DNA of 64,000 nucleotides, taken from NCBI GenBank assembly GCA_029204225.1, contig MU831908.1:33215-97214 (forward strand), written 5' to 3'. Shown piece after piece: positions 23,590-37,693 of this stretch. The notes beneath the pieces were generated by a model that worked only from the letters and a program-made list of their open reading frames with translations, was not told the origin of the DNA and did no database searches. Each line of letters starts with the position of its first letter. Position 1 is the stretch's first letter. The DNA is from Diphasiastrum complanatum (taxonomy: Eukaryota > Streptophyta > Lycopodiopsida > Lycopodiales > Lycopodiaceae). A program made the position numbers and the translations under genes.

Positions 23590-23990
23590 TAATTTTTATG
23601 TCTCGTGCTTTGATGGTGTGATTGTTTTGGTTGCACTATATGTTGAGGACTTGATTATCTCTGAAAATAATCAAGATGTAATAGACATGATCAAGACTAA
23701 TCTTATGAATCAATTCAAGACGACGAATCTCAACCTAATGCACAAACTTGGATCCATTGGAGTTTTGGCTGGTTTGCAGTCGGCCATTTGATGTTTGAAT
23801 AAAAAGTTATGAATGTACCTTTGTTGACTGATGCAAATCAATCTACGATCACGATAAAATCTATATACCAAGGTAAAAACGGACCTCCCTACTATCATCC
23901 AATGAGACATACTTCTGAGTTGTAGCTTGACTGAACTCATGAAACCAATTTCGATGGCTTGTCATGTGTTGATTAGCACCTGAATAATCG
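23590..23990. pseudogene. Copia pol remnants in opposite orientations
   Basis: The plus strand at about 23615-23745 encodes a copia RT core, GVIVLVALYVEDLIISENN, in which the catalytic YVDD reads YVED. The minus strand at about 23865-23730 encodes the segment that should follow, CISQQRYIHNFLFKHQM and CKPAKTPMDPSL. Further along the minus strand (about 23990-23930) lies a protease active-site region, DYSGANQHMT. So RT is split by an inversion and protease is joined to RT by a deletion. Confidence 0.75.
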
Positions 23991-24792
23991 AAATCTTGTC
24001 GGGTTTCGACAAAGAAAGATCGCTTCATTACCAATTATCAAAACTCAGATAATAATAGCATGAATAACAGAAACAATAGAACAAGACAAGTAATGTGTCA
24101 AATTGTTGAGCATAATTTGTATTGTTGAATGATGAAAAAAATCTCCGTTGTCTAGTCTGATTGCACTATAATATTAGTGCTTCTAATTTTATTATAATTT
24201 TTTGCTCATACACAAATTGTAATCGCGATAGCTTATTAAATATTAGTCTACGCCTATGGCGAAACATAGAGAGGAGAAGAAAAAGAATGACAACTTCAGA
24301 ACTTGTTGATGTTAAACTGAACTGATCTATTGATTATTTATAGTTGTTGATGGCACAACCCTAACAGAATGCGCCGTTATCCACCTGGTAGGTGCCATGT
24401 GGAGTTACGGGATTGGACCCGAAATATGTAGTGGATAAGACTCCACTATCAAATATGTTGAAGTCGTCATTTGGAACCCTCGAATAATCATTTTAGGTCT
24501 ATGCAATACTGTCTCGACAATATGTGTATATATCTAGACGTTCTCGAAACCTTCGACACTGTCTCAATAATGCGAGTAAAACTCTAGAGCAGTTCCACAT
24601 TACAAAATGATTTAAGGGATGAAATCTAATAGACCAACTTTTTGTTTCTCTCTCTCTCTCTCTCTCTCAGCATTATACTATTTCAGTTGGGTAATACAAT
24701 GATTATTGTTGTGGTGTGGTTTTCTGCCTCTACTTGTGTTGTCTTCATGCTAATGTTATTGTGTTTTAGGGTACGAAATGATTGATTTATTT
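23991..24792. other. Probable LTR remnants and (CT)n
   Basis: Noncoding, AT-rich. A (CT)n run lies at about 24650-24668. The position next to the protease fragment suggests copia leader or LTR sequence, but no primer site is visible. Confidence 0.3.
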
Positions 24793-25020
24793 GTTGGCAT
24801 GCAAAAATTAATAACGTTTTGGAATGTGCCAGGTCCTTGCCATTATGGCAAGTTTGACTCGATGTAGGATACGTAATCGTCAATTTTTCCGTTGGCATGC
24901 AAAAAGTAATTATGTTCAGGAACATGACAAGTGCTCGCCATTTTGGCGGGACCGGCGACTTAGTTGTGTCTTGGCCTGCTTTGCCAACAATTATATTCAC
25001 CATAATGGCAAGGACCTAAC
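24793..25020. repeat. Direct and inverted repeats, small element remnant
   Basis: A diverged 60-bp direct repeat starts GTTGGCATGCAAAAA at 24793 and again at 24891. An 18-bp segment at 24831-24848 (AGGTCCTTGCCATTATGG) returns as its exact reverse complement at 25000-25017. The arrangement suggests a folded-back remnant of a small transposon. Confidence 0.75.
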
Positions 25021-25499
25021 ATGTTTTAGGGTACTTAGATATGTGTTATTCTAGATATGTTAACAATTTTTATTTTTATTTTTATTTTAAATTTAAACAT
25101 CTTCTCCATTCAATTAGAATCCATACATTCTTGCTTTGAAATTATGATTTTATGGGCAAATTTGTGAGGTGATTATTTTTTGCACGAACCAATAACAGAG
25201 TTGGGTAGGCCTTTGGGTATCATTTTTTCATAGCTTTGCCATGGTAGGGGTAAGCAATTGTGAAGATTTACTAAATCGTGAGATCTAGATTTTGTGAATC
25301 TCGACATTAAAATAAGTTGTTCTAATTCATTACTTTTCTAGATGCAATTTTGTTATTTTGTAAATTTTTAACAATATGAAGTGCTTAACACACACATTTA
25401 TGTTTATTTTTTTTGTGTTTTGGGGGGGTGGGGTTGGGTGTTGTTGGTTCCTAATAAAGTGTAATTTATCTCCAAAAACATGGACGTGATGTTAAATCG
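25021..25499. other. AT-rich upstream flank of PP4C
   Basis: AT-rich, with a G-rich GGGGGGGTGGGG patch near 25422. No coding or recognisable promoter element beyond AT richness. Confidence 0.35.
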
Positions 25500-25894
25500 C
25501 AAGGCCGCATTCTGGCCACGAGATCACTCTTCTTTTGTTTTCTTCTTCTTTTTCTTCTTCTTCTTCTGCATTGCTCGATCATTCGATGCAAGAAGCGCTT
25601 TCTCCTCCTCCTCTTCCTCCACGATGCCGCACAAGTGATGATAGATGCCTAGCTTCTTCGCATCAAGGGCAATCGATCGATCGCCATCCCATCGTCACCC
25701 TTGCTGCCTCCCATCTCATCACTTGATGCCGCTTTTTTTCATTTCCGTTTAGTTTTACCCGCGCTCTAGGGAATGGAATGCTTTTTTCCATGGCGTATGA
25801 CCGATCAATGAGCGCGTAGCTTAATACTACTGGTCAGTGACAGGGCGGGTTTTGCACAGGGCGTTCTGCAAGGCGCTGGGGTGTTGCAAGCATC
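25500..25894 (+). promoter_or_regulatory. Putative PP4C promoter-proximal and 5' leader region
   Basis: A pyrimidine-rich TTCTTC tract at about 25530-25570, common in plant 5' leaders, and a shift from AT-rich to mixed composition precede the PP4C ATG. No TATA box is clear, so the transcription start is not fixed. Confidence 0.3.
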
Positions 25895-26035
25895 ATGTCC
25901 GATCTGGACAGGCAAATTGAGCAGCTGAAGCGATGCGAGCCTCTGAAAGAATCGGAGGTTAAAACTCTGTGTCTGAAGGCTATGGAAATCCTCGTGGAAG
26001 AGAGTAACGTGCAAAGAGTCGATGCACCAGTTACG
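25895..26035 (+). CDS. PP4C: PP4C exon 1
   Basis: Residues 1-47, from the ATG to APVT; donor GTATG at 26036, phase 0. It holds the PP4-specific N-terminal helix. Confidence 0.97.
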
Positions 26036-29000
26036 GTATGCAATATGTGTGTCGAATTGAACTTATCAAGACGTTTTTTACGACCCTAAAATTTCTATTA
26101 TATTGTAGCCTCATATTAGTCTGTTGTATAATAGAGCATTGTGTAGCTGCATATGATTTTACTCGGAACCGCTTCAGCTGAGAGCTGGAAGAGTAAGTTT
26201 GATGTTTTGAAAGCACGTATTGTCATATGATTTTTAAGCATTTGAGATTCACGTCTTCCTGTGTATGTTTGATATGAACTTGATGTTTATAGAACTCAAA
26301 ATGGGTGAATGCTTGCATTATTCCTGTTCGAATGTAAGTTTTAACTTTAGTGTAGCGTAAGCATGGCTTTTTAAGAATTCTGCATATTGTGACGACGTCT
26401 TCTTTCAAGACACCTATTGTGTTGTTCTCTTTAAATCGTCAACACCAGTATTTGGTTGTTTTGATGGCGGGGAAAGTTTATTGATCGAGTATTTTTTGAA
26501 GTGACGAATGGCTTTGTGTTCGTTTCTCACAATAGATAAGTAGAAACCCTAAACGTGCAGATTCTTATCGAAATCTATGAAAGACTGTTTCTCACAACAG
26601 ATAAGTGTAAACCCTAGAAGTGCATATTCTTACTGAAACCTCATGAGGGATTTCGATCAAATGGGGGCGAATTACACTTATATTGTTAGCAAGTATTTGA
26701 CTTAAGTTTCTATCCTGGAAAGTCATAACTGCACCTTAGAAAATCAAAACTGGTCATTCTAATATTTAGGCTTGCATTTGTTGGAAAGAATTTAAGTGCT
26801 ACTTTATTCTTTGGTTTTGTGTCTGGTTAGTATTTGGAGTGAATTGGTGAGACTTAAATACAGGTTCAACATGCTTTCTTCAAAAGGAAAGTTTGATTGC
26901 GCTGCCAAATTTTTGTTTCCATTTTTCAGGTTTTTAAGATTATCTCTTTATCAACATATGGTTTTGTGTCTAGTTAGTATTTGGAGTGAATTGGTGAGAC
27001 TTAATTACGGGTTCAACAAGCTTCTTTAATAGGAAAGTTTGGTCGACGTGCCAAACGTTTGTTTCCATTTTTCAGGTTTTTAAGATTATCCCTTTATCAC
27101 CATATCGTTTCTTTGAATTCTAGTTAAACGTTCCCATGGCTCCATGTTATTAAACTACAAATTGTTAGCAAGATATGTTAGACGTGCCTATGTATTTCAA
27201 AGCAAGCAACAACTATTAAGCTCGTTGGTTGGGGGTAAGAGTCGATTGTCTTTTTCATCAAACCTAAATGGTGATGGCACTAGTCGCTGGACAAGACAAA
27301 AAGATTGGCATCTGTGATATCCCTTCAAAGATCTCTTATTCCTTATGGTTTTAAAATTTATAGTAAAGGATTAAAAAAGAGGATCAGTTTTTGTCTTCAG
27401 CATGTGATAGGAGATGGAAATTCGAGTTTGTTGATCTATTCTTTTTTAGTTCTTCCACCTTTTCAAGAATTGATATGAGGAGATGTGAAATGTTAAAATA
27501 GGGTTATTCCAAAACAGCATGATGCTGGTTGTGAGAAAGTATAATAGACCCCAGGAGTTAATTTGTCAGGATATCTTGTTATGAGGATATCAAAAATAGG
27601 TGAAAGTGCAAAAATTATATGATGGTGTGCATTTGTGGAAAGTAGAGACATAGACATCCTTATGTGTCTACTTAGGAACATATGTAGAAGATGAGTTGTG
27701 AATGTACAATCAAGCATTGCAAAATTGTGAACAAGATAAGCAATGTTGGAGCTATGAAATCCCTTAGTAAGTTGTTGGATTCAAGCCTAAGCTAGCTAAA
27801 TAAAATCTAACCAAGCTAAGAGCTACCTTGTAATCAGTCGACTTTTAATAATGAGGTTAATTGGTCTATGAGGGCCTAAACGAGAATCAAATTTTCAAGT
27901 CTCAATTAGAGCCTTATAGTAACCCAATATTAACCAAATAGTAACAATAATTATCAAAATTATCATTGTTGGGTCCAAGCACTCAAGTTATAATGTCTTA
28001 ATATTAGATAGTAACAAGTTACAACTAACAATAAGGTACCCGAGGTCCAAGGCTGAAGGTCGAATTAATTGCCTATAAAATGCATGTAGCTTACCTTCTT
28101 CTTCAAAAAGAAAGCGTACCTGTTATCTTATGGTGAAATGCTGAAGCTGCAATTTGAAATCATCGATGTTGTTGAAATAATTTGCAAAACAAAAGTAATA
28201 TGCAAATATGGAGATACCGCTTTAGAAATCATGAAGATTTCAGTTATCCTAGTAACGAATGCTAAAGCTTACAATTGAGGAGGAGAATGCCCTTCAATTG
28301 AAATTTTGTTGAAGCCTTAGCACTAAGTTTGTGAAGCTGCATAAAGGAAGATATGGTGAAGGCATCAAATGCTGAAGCAACAATTGGTATATAATGATGC
28401 TCCTAACCTATCGATATCAATGCTACAAAATATAAGATTCTCATACTATATAAGGTTTGTGAGGAAGATAATGTGTATATTGAAGGAGTTGTAGATGTGA
28501 ATGCCAAAGAATGAGCAACAACCTAATAAAATAATTCTCAAAACCAAAATATGAGATAGCTAATAATAGCTATCAAGCTCATGGATGGATCAAGAATGTC
28601 AACCAAAAGGCATCAATGTAAATGATATTGTGAAATGAGGCCATAAAAAGGTTGCCCGATACAAATATAATTTATATGAGTTAGATTGTCAACTAAAGCC
28701 ATAAATATAACCGTCCTATTAAAGAATGCCATAACAAAGTTGCTGCATACAAATAGATACACTACCAACTATATTAATAATAGTATCACATCAAAACAAT
28801 GACCCCACAGTAGCTAACCAAATCATAAGATAAATGTTGAAAGTGGCAATTGAGTGAAGCACAACTTCACCGCAAGTAGATTCAGAGCCTTCAAATGCCA
28901 TTGCCAATCAAGGAAGCAATATTACCATAATAGTGAACGATAGCCATAACCATCAAGTAGAAGCAACTGGTAGTGATGTTGAGTCCAATTTTTTTTTTGT

Positions 29001-32000
29001 TTTTAGAGAGATTACATTATCTAAGACCTTTTCTATCCTTATGATCTCAAAGTGAAATCATGAAAGTTCATGAAACCAAGTAGCACACTTTCTTCATAAT
29101 GCAATACCTATGCATTCGAGGGTAGAAGCTATCTAATAATAACATTTTGATTTGATCAAGAATGGAAGCACCATATTGGCGCTATAGTCATTGTATTAGT
29201 AAATCGCAATTCAAACGTCTTTAAATCGATTCAAATAGTTTTGCTTATTAATTTTTTAATTCCCACGTTTTCTTTTGTCATTTTTTTTATTAAATTAGGT
29301 TTTCCTTCAATACATTACAATGATTGGAATCAAATTCTTTTGTTCATACTTCATGTTTGAAACTACGATGCTTGTTGCTTAATTTGTTTTTTCTAGTGAA
29401 GAACATGGATGTAAGTATTGAAGATAACTTTGGTTTTGAGATGTAGAATGCAAATTGCTCTTTTTGTAAGTCAATTTTTTTTCTCTAAAGGCTTTTTTGA
29501 AGCCCTAAACTGAATGTGAGTATGTATTAAAACATTACGAGATTGTGTAACAACAAGGTGTACTTTGATCCTAATTCATTGTTGAAGTGTTTTGAAGTAT
29601 TTAAGGTTAGGAACATAGTGCATGAAATCTTCTTATAATTTGTTATTACCTCTAAACTTTACAACAATCACTTGAGAAGAAATGTAGGGCTAGTTAGCCC
29701 ATGAACAAGGCTCAGAGAACAATTTTAAGGAGATCATTGCGCTGTTTGATTTGTGACCAACAAATTGTTAGAAAATTTAAGTGATTATACAAATCAACCA
29801 TGCCCATAATTTGGATGAGCACACTCCGGAAGGTGAATTCCCTTGCATATTCAAAACAATATTAACGTGGATGATTAAAATTTGGCTTAAGATGCACGCA
29901 AGTTCGATGTCTTAGTAGGACCTCCTACATTTGATGCTTCCCTTAACAGATCCTTACAATTCAAGTAGCAAATCATTGAATCTTAGGCAAAACATTTGAA
30001 CCACAATATTCTCGAACACGAGGCTCATCCTTACGATAGAAATATAGGCTCCCACTATCAAATTGTGAGCTTTGATACCATGCTAAAATACCCGTGATCA
30101 TACATAGATAACACACATATGATTTGTTCTGAATTTGTAGTTATCAAGGGAATCCACCTCAAGGAGTGTGCTCGTCCAAATCACAGGTGTGGTTGCTTTG
30201 TATGATCACTTCGATTCTTTATCACAACGAATGTGAAGAATTTGTCAATTCCATTTTTAGTGCACTACATGAGCTTGGTAGAAGGAAATTTTGTAGAGTT
30301 CAACCATCAAGGGAGAAGGAGAGCCAAGAGCTTTAGGTAAATAGTAACTTGAAGAATATAGTAATCAACACAAGTTTTGTTTGATGTCCCATGACTTACC
30401 AATAAAAGAATAGCTTCTATGAGAAAATATTGATGCTACGAGCTATTGAGGAGCAACAATTTGTGGGCAATTTAATGAGCAAGCAAAAGCTAGAGTAGAA
30501 TAGCAAATTGTGAGCTAGTCTAAAATTTATCAACAATAAGCAATCTCATGGGAACGCGTTCACAGGTGTTCCCACCCACGTTCCCGAGTCTGGGAACCCG
30601 TTCCCAAACCGAAACAGAAATTCAAAATTAATTTTTTTTTTTTTTGGGCTGATTCTGCTACTACTGCCTCTAGTACATGTTGTTACATGCTAGTGCTGCC
30701 CACTACCAAGGTGCATTGGCCTCTTGTACATGTTGGTGTTGCAAAAGGCCCAAATTCCACCCACATAAGTGACTTTCTTATTGCAGTTGACCAAAGCCCG
30801 CTGCCACCCAAGGCTGACGGCTCTTCCCTCCGCCCCCATCTTAAGTTTTTTTTTTCCAACTTTCTAACTTTCTATGCCTATGATCTATAATTAGACTCTT
30901 GAGTACCTGAACTTGGAAGTTTGTTTTAAAAATTATCAAATATTTATTGTTTTTTGTAATTTTTTAAAACTTCAAAATTAATGGCATGACGTTCCCATGT
31001 TCCCAAAAGGGTTCTCATTCCCGGGGACATTCCCATTACGTTAAAATTCCTCGACAACTATGGCTTGTGGCACGTTTCCTCCCAACCATTTGGAAAGCTT
31101 CGCCAGAGACAACAAAGTTAGTAATATCACAAATTCTCAAAGCACCACGTTAGTTTCACTCCAAAATTAGCACAATATATAGATGTTTTGCTAAAGTCAT
31201 AAAACCACTACTCAGATGAAGACATGAGCATCGCCAATGCGTCGAAGGCGTGCAATTTCTTGTAGGACACCTTGACTATGCCTATATTGGCCAAAAAATG
31301 AGCATAGATTGACAGAAGTCCCTTTGTAGTTCCAATATGGTTAAAATCACACATAGGTAAAAAACATACAAAGGAACCACGTTGGACAAAGTCTTTTTGT
31401 GTCAAAACATCCTCTTTTGTTTGTGTTCGGTGTTGGGATGAAAATTTACACTCTAGAGAGAATCAACAAATGGGGTGGATATATATATAGGGAAGGAAGC
31501 CTGGTCTGTGGCATCAGAGGGAGGTTGGATTACTGGGATCCTAGTGGCTTGAGGGGAGGTGTGGGAATCCACACTCTAGAGAGAACCAACAAACATGGCG
31601 GATAACTTGATGGTAGAGCATCCCATCCGGTATAGGGAAGGCCTTGGGTTTGAATCCTAGTCTTTCCATGAAACTTGAATGTCCAAAAGGTCCTTTCAAA
31701 GAGAAAAAAATCATTGACCAAAAACCTAAGGAAATGTATATAGGATAATAAGATTTTCTACTATTATCATCCTTCAAAAGCTTTCTCATAGCTAGTGAAT
31801 ACTTAAGAATCCGGCAATATAAAGATATTCACTAAAATTCCCCTGTCTCAACGTGAAAGATTCTAACTTCCAAGATCCAATTTGAAGCTTAAAAGATTGC
31901 AATTTTCAAAATGGCGACCTACTATTTCCAACGTTCTCCCTCTGAGCTGAATGAAGTGCAGTTGGTAAGAGCGCATGTAGTGGTTGCCTATGCAAGCTTC

Positions 32001-34961
32001 GCTAGAGCTCCCTCACAAATTTGGAAAGATGCACATTGACCTCTTTCAACGATCTCTCTCTCTCTCTCTCTCTCTTGGAGTGATCAATACAATGCTAGAA
32101 CACTAATGTCCGTTCTGTCGACAAAATGGAGGTGTATATGTTTTGCCAAGGCCTCTGACCCTAACCACCTCTCACAACTTTGTAAAAGGCAAACCTCTAA
32201 GACTCATTCTCTTCCCTCTACACAATATAAGCTTGTGCATTCCAATCTCAAGTCTCGTTGGGCCCCATCACGATTGCAGCAGAGTGGCCCCCTTGTTGAT
32301 CTATCAAAAGAATTCCACAGGATATGACCAAACAATAAACACTGGCCCAAAACTGATCAATTTCGCATCTGATCCCAGTGGGTGTAACAAGACTTGAGGT
32401 AGAGTAATGGCTCTTAGTGGTGAAACATGCCTGAACATTAGATTCTTCATCCATATTTTGAATCCTTCTGGGAAATTTATAGATTTTGTTTAGAAATCAG
32501 GCACTCTTGAGTCATCTGGCATGGTCATTAGAAGGCTTGAGGTTTATGCATTTGTAGTTGTTTTGGTACCATGAAGGTTTCAATTATTTTCTTTTTCAAG
32601 CTTGAGCATTGAAAGCTAAGTCCGTAGTTTGTGGGGAAAAAGTTGTAACTAGGTTTTAGCTTTGGCTGAATATGCCTGTTGCCACTTTGAAAACCTGTGC
32701 CATATGAAGAGTAACATTATTGGTTTGTGAAGCTAGGGATGGGCAGCCAAGCTTTGGATGGCATCTCATGTTCAGGTCTTTGACATTCAGTCGAAAAGAG
32801 TGATTTATTTTGTTTTTGCAGGTCTAGTAGTGGAGGCCCCTTGCACCCCAGAAAGGCCCTTTTTCTTGTGTTATGATCTAATTCGTGAAGCTGTTTCTTA
32901 ATGTGTGGGTAAGCTAAAGTGAAGAAATCCCTCATCTAGAAAGATAATAAGTCAATGTAGTTTTGCTTTCTTCTTGGAAAGATCAAAAGTTGGTAGAGGT
33001 CCTTCCAAGAGGAAAATGTTGAAGATGTGATGAGACCCTTGAGTTATCCTCCTGCTGGATTGCAAGACAGTTCAAATGGATAGCGAATCAACAACTGTAT
33101 GCAACAAATATGATTTGGACTACAGCACACTCACCGCACTCACATCTTACTATTCATCTTCTTTGAAGCATCCTGGCCACTTTGCAAATTGTTCTTCTCT
33201 GTGAACGTGCTTACGCTTTCATATCTCAAATGAATCAGTAGACAGGAGATTTGGCGTCTAGAGCTCGGTTATGAGTATATTTTCTGGTGACTTGTGTTTC
33301 AAGGAAAAACTGTAGGTGACAACGGTGAATAATGATTGCTAATGGATTCAAATTTCCAATGGATAATACTGTAGGTAGGTTGAAAAAGTGATTTGCAACC
33401 ATGTGTTTTTTGTTGATATAGCAAGCTTTTATATTGTTGCAGATCTGTGGCGATATACATGGACAGTTTTATGACATGAAAGAGCTCTTTAGGGTGGGAG
33501 GAGACTGTCCACAGACAAATTATCTGTTTTTAGGTGATTTTGTAGATCGAGGATTTTACTCTGTGGAGACATTTTTATTGTTGCTTGCCCTCAAGGTATC
33601 TGATCCTCTAATATTTGTATTTTATCAATGTTAAATAGGTCCCTAAGTGTGTCGACCTTTCATTGTTTGCAAACTGATTTTTGCTAATTTTAGGACTAAT
33701 TTTCGACTTATGCAACTAGCTGTATCCCCTAAATTTAAAATTTTAAGCTGACCTTGTTTTTGATTGCTGAAACTGTAAAAATAGTTTGTAAGAGGTTCTG
33801 TGTCTTGTTTTAGGTTCGCTATCCTGATAGAATAACACTCATAAGGGGAAATCACGAAAGTCGGCAAATAACTCAGGTGAAGTAATGCACTTTTATATGC
33901 TGTTGTTAGCTCAACAATTTACAGTTTTCTTTTTATGTTATGTCTCGTACCAGTGAACCTATGTGATGTAAGATAGGTAGTGGTTTTCTGTCAGGGCTTT
34001 GTGATATTTTGGAAACACATCAAAACTCGTATTTTGATCTGATAACATTTTCAGAACTTCAAAAGGTCCATTCCGAAAATTCAGCACAAGTAGTGACACT
34101 ATAGGAGATTGATGCTGGAAATAACAAAATGGGGTAGTTATGAGGGAGGTCACATAGCTGAAATCCTATATGTTTACGTGCTCTGTTCTACTCTCTTGAA
34201 ATACATATAACAGATATTAGTATAAAGTGAAAATGTAATTGTTTATATTGTATATAAGTATCTTATGTAAGGACGTCCAGCATTATTCTTTTGGGTGACA
34301 AAGCCAAAAGAGAATCGTGTTTTTGGCAGATGTTAAAATTGGAGATCAGAGTCAGTATTTGGAATTAGTAAATTGCTTGGTAACACACAGTCTTTGTCCT
34401 CGCTGATTGGGATAGAGTTGATGGTCCAAGCTTTTTGAATGGAAGTTATGATGTGTAATTGCACATATTTGCTAGCTATATTAAGATGCCATATGTATTC
34501 TGATCTCAGGTGTATGGGTTTTATGATGAATGTCTTCGGAAGTATGGGTCGGTAAATGTTTGGCGCTACTGCACCGACATTTTTGACTACCTAAGGTGCG
34601 TAACATCGGAGCTATGTACTCCTTTTCTTCCACTCACTTTCTTAGTTTAAAATGTGAGATCCACCTTTAAGTAGGATTGTTCCTGTTCAGATCTTTTGAC
34701 TGTGTCTGTCTGTCTTAGCCTCGGCTGCCATTGCGTAGTGTGGATGAGGCCTCTTCTTCTGACTGTTTAAGGCACCTTTAGAATAGTGGCAAAAGACTAT
34801 TAGACTTTGAACTTTCTTGTAATCATGTCTTAAATGAGAATGTTACGCCAGTTAGAGAAAATACATGTGGATTTTAGAGAGAGAACGCGTGCTTTTGGAA
34901 ACTTCCAGAAACAGAATTTTCGGGAGACTGCGCGCTAGAGATGGATCCAGAGAGTTCGATC

Positions 34962-34997
<36 letters not shown>

Positions 34998-35320
34998 CTA
35001 GCGACGGATCACGACAGAGAGAGCAATGGATAATGTGAGTAAAGAGAGAGAAAGAGAGATGAGGGGTCGATCCTCCCTTTTTTTGCCTGGGATGGCATAA
35101 GCTCTGCTAGCTGCGCCGCCGCCGCCGCCGCCGCCGCTGCGATTGCTGCATAGAGTAGTAGAATCGTGTTTGCTTCTATTCGTCGATGATGGCACACTTT
35201 AGGGTGTTGAGCAGAGCGGAGGCAATGGCTATGTCGAAGGCCGATTCCCACACCAGATGCTGCTGCTCGATGCGTGGGCGCAAGCCCTGCCAGGAGGACG
35301 CGAATGAGGAGGGACGAGCA

Positions 35321-35373
<53 letters not shown>

Positions 35374-37517
35374 GGTCCTGTTGGGAGGACCATGACGAGT
35401 TGTGAGAGCGGAGGGGGAGTGTCAGACTCCAAATCTGAAACTTCACTTAAAACCTAGCTTATCCCATGCGCAACAATCCGCAATGTCGATCCCTGTCGAT
35501 TTCCCTGCATGTACAAACATCAGAGCACATGAAACATGGTGGAGCTGGCTGCCTCGTCTCCTCCTAACCTTTGCTGCATAGATTATGATGAGGAATGCCT
35601 CTCTCTAGGCTCACTTATGCACAATCCTCAAGCACCCCTTAACCCTGACCTTTCGTAATGTCGACACATGGCCAATTCCATGCACAGTCGACACTTGCCA
35701 CTTGGCAGTACTTTGACACATAGGCAAGTGAGTAGGCTGACATGTGTCACTCATACACTGGACCAAGTGTCCCAGTGAGCATGTGACACGTGTCATGTTT
35801 GACCGGTCAACACTGACATGTGTCACTCATTCACTGGACCAAGTGTCCTAGTGAGCATATGACACGTGTCCCGTTGATTAGTTAACACCTACTTTTTACG
35901 AAGTCAGTCCAGCCACTCCTAATAAATGACCTAGTACCCCATGCCAAAGCTAAGCACGACACTCTGAGTCCAATGCCAACTAATTCCAATTTATTTACAA
36001 TCTACTTACAAAAGGTCACCACAGGCCAGTGACTTAGCCATTTCAGTAATTACAATAATTACCCCATACATCTGTCTCTGAAAACTGTAAATAACCGGGA
36101 CAGGGAGTAAAGGCTCTAACAGGGAGAGAGAAGAGTTTTTTGGATTTAGGGTTTTCTTAGGGTTCAGATATGAAAAATAGCAATAATATAAGGACTTGTT
36201 CTTCAAGTAAGCGTATCTATCTATAGAAGCCATAAATGTCGTGTGGTGAGAAGTATAGGAAGATAGTGTCCGGTAATAGGGTCCCAAAGATCCATAAGGT
36301 CCATGCGTGCCAAGCACTATCAGCAGGAAATAATGCAAAGTATCCCAAGCTAGGTGTATTGACCTCACATTCATGGATCTAGAGGCACAAAGTGATCCCA
36401 GGCCAATTGAGGGAACCAAAGATGTAGCAATATACAAACAGCCATACCCCAAGCAAACCTGATAGGCCATAGCTACTATTTGGATAACGCAATAGAAGGC
36501 ACATAAAACACAAAGAACGATCGAGAGGGCATACTATTTGAAGGTACCATAAGTAATTGAAGGTAGCAACACAAAAATTATGACATAGGAAGACCATCCT
36601 TGTGCCATAAGTACTGAGTGCCTGGAAAGCCATGCCTGATGTATCAATATCAAACCTGCAAGCTGAGATATCAGAAAAGCAGAACCTAGCATAAGAAAGG
36701 AAGAGCCTGACGAGATCGATCATGCTGCTTCAGAATCTGGTGCAATACCACTCAAACATTTTCATGGTAGAATAACCTGGAGAGAAGTACGAGCCTCAGT
36801 TCCTGCTTTGAAATAAACTTGTGGCTGTCCTTGAACTGTCTATGTATGGGGTCATAACATTGACCCATATCAACCTCAACAAGAACAAGTGGATTAGTTT
36901 GTACATATATGGCTGCTATTGCTGAATGCCCTGTATACCAGCTAAATCCTTTGACTGTGCAGCTCATTGTGTGTCTCATTTTCACATTCTGGGTTCCCCT
37001 TGTCCCTCCCACCGACATAGAGTCTGTCTTTGTCTTATCTACACACAGGTGTGCCTCATCACACAAGTAACCCTTGTCCTTGTTAGAATGGCAATTCACA
37101 CTCTAGAGAGAACATGGCAAACAGCTCAGTGGTAGAGTATCCCATCCGGAGTAGGGAAGGTTCTGGGTTCGAATCATAGATGCACTGTGTTTCTGAAACG
37201 CGTTTCAGAATTGCGGTCAGAAACGCGGTTCAAAAACGTGTTTATGAAAATTTCGAAAAAATTCCAGAAACGTTTTTTTTTTTAGATTTTAAAATTTTGG
37301 GTTTTTTTTGGGCAATATGGGTATCAGGTGAAAGCCAGAGTTTCATCGAAACGCGTTTTGAACGCTGAAACGGGTTCGAAACAAAACGTACGAAACGACC
37401 TTGTTTCGAAACGACGTTTCGTTTTTCGAAACGACTGGTGAAAATTTGCAAATTTTTTTGCGATACAGCGGGGGCTCGAGAGGTGGGTGTTTTCACTTTT
37501 TGGCACGTTAGAAAAAC

Positions 37518-37560
<43 letters not shown>

Positions 37561-37651
37561 TGAGTGTGTGTGTGTGTGTGTGTGAAAGAGAGGGAGTGTT
37601 TGTTTGTGTGTGTGATGTGTGTGTGAAAGAGAGGGAGTGTTTGTGTGTTTG

Positions 37652-37693
<42 letters not shown>

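Larger units (their letters stand above)
26036..33442 (+). other. PP4C intron 1 (7.4 kb)
   Basis: Donor GTATG at 26036, acceptor TTGCAG at 33442. It contains two tandem duplications (26522-26650, 26813-27105), inverted LTR pieces (29782-30208), a small hAT-like element (30548-31036), SINE copies (31448-31700) and a (CT)n tract (about 32047-32074). The stretch 27106-29780 shows no element I can name. Confidence 0.9.

Noticed and set aside
36006-36723. Minus-strand ORFs of 114-154 codons in PP4C intron 4
   Set aside because: No domain and overlapping frames; likely chance or repeat-derived.
37124-37176. Possible tRNA gene (A-box and B-box)
   Set aside because: No acceptor or anticodon stem closes; repeated copies with a shared head show it is a SINE.
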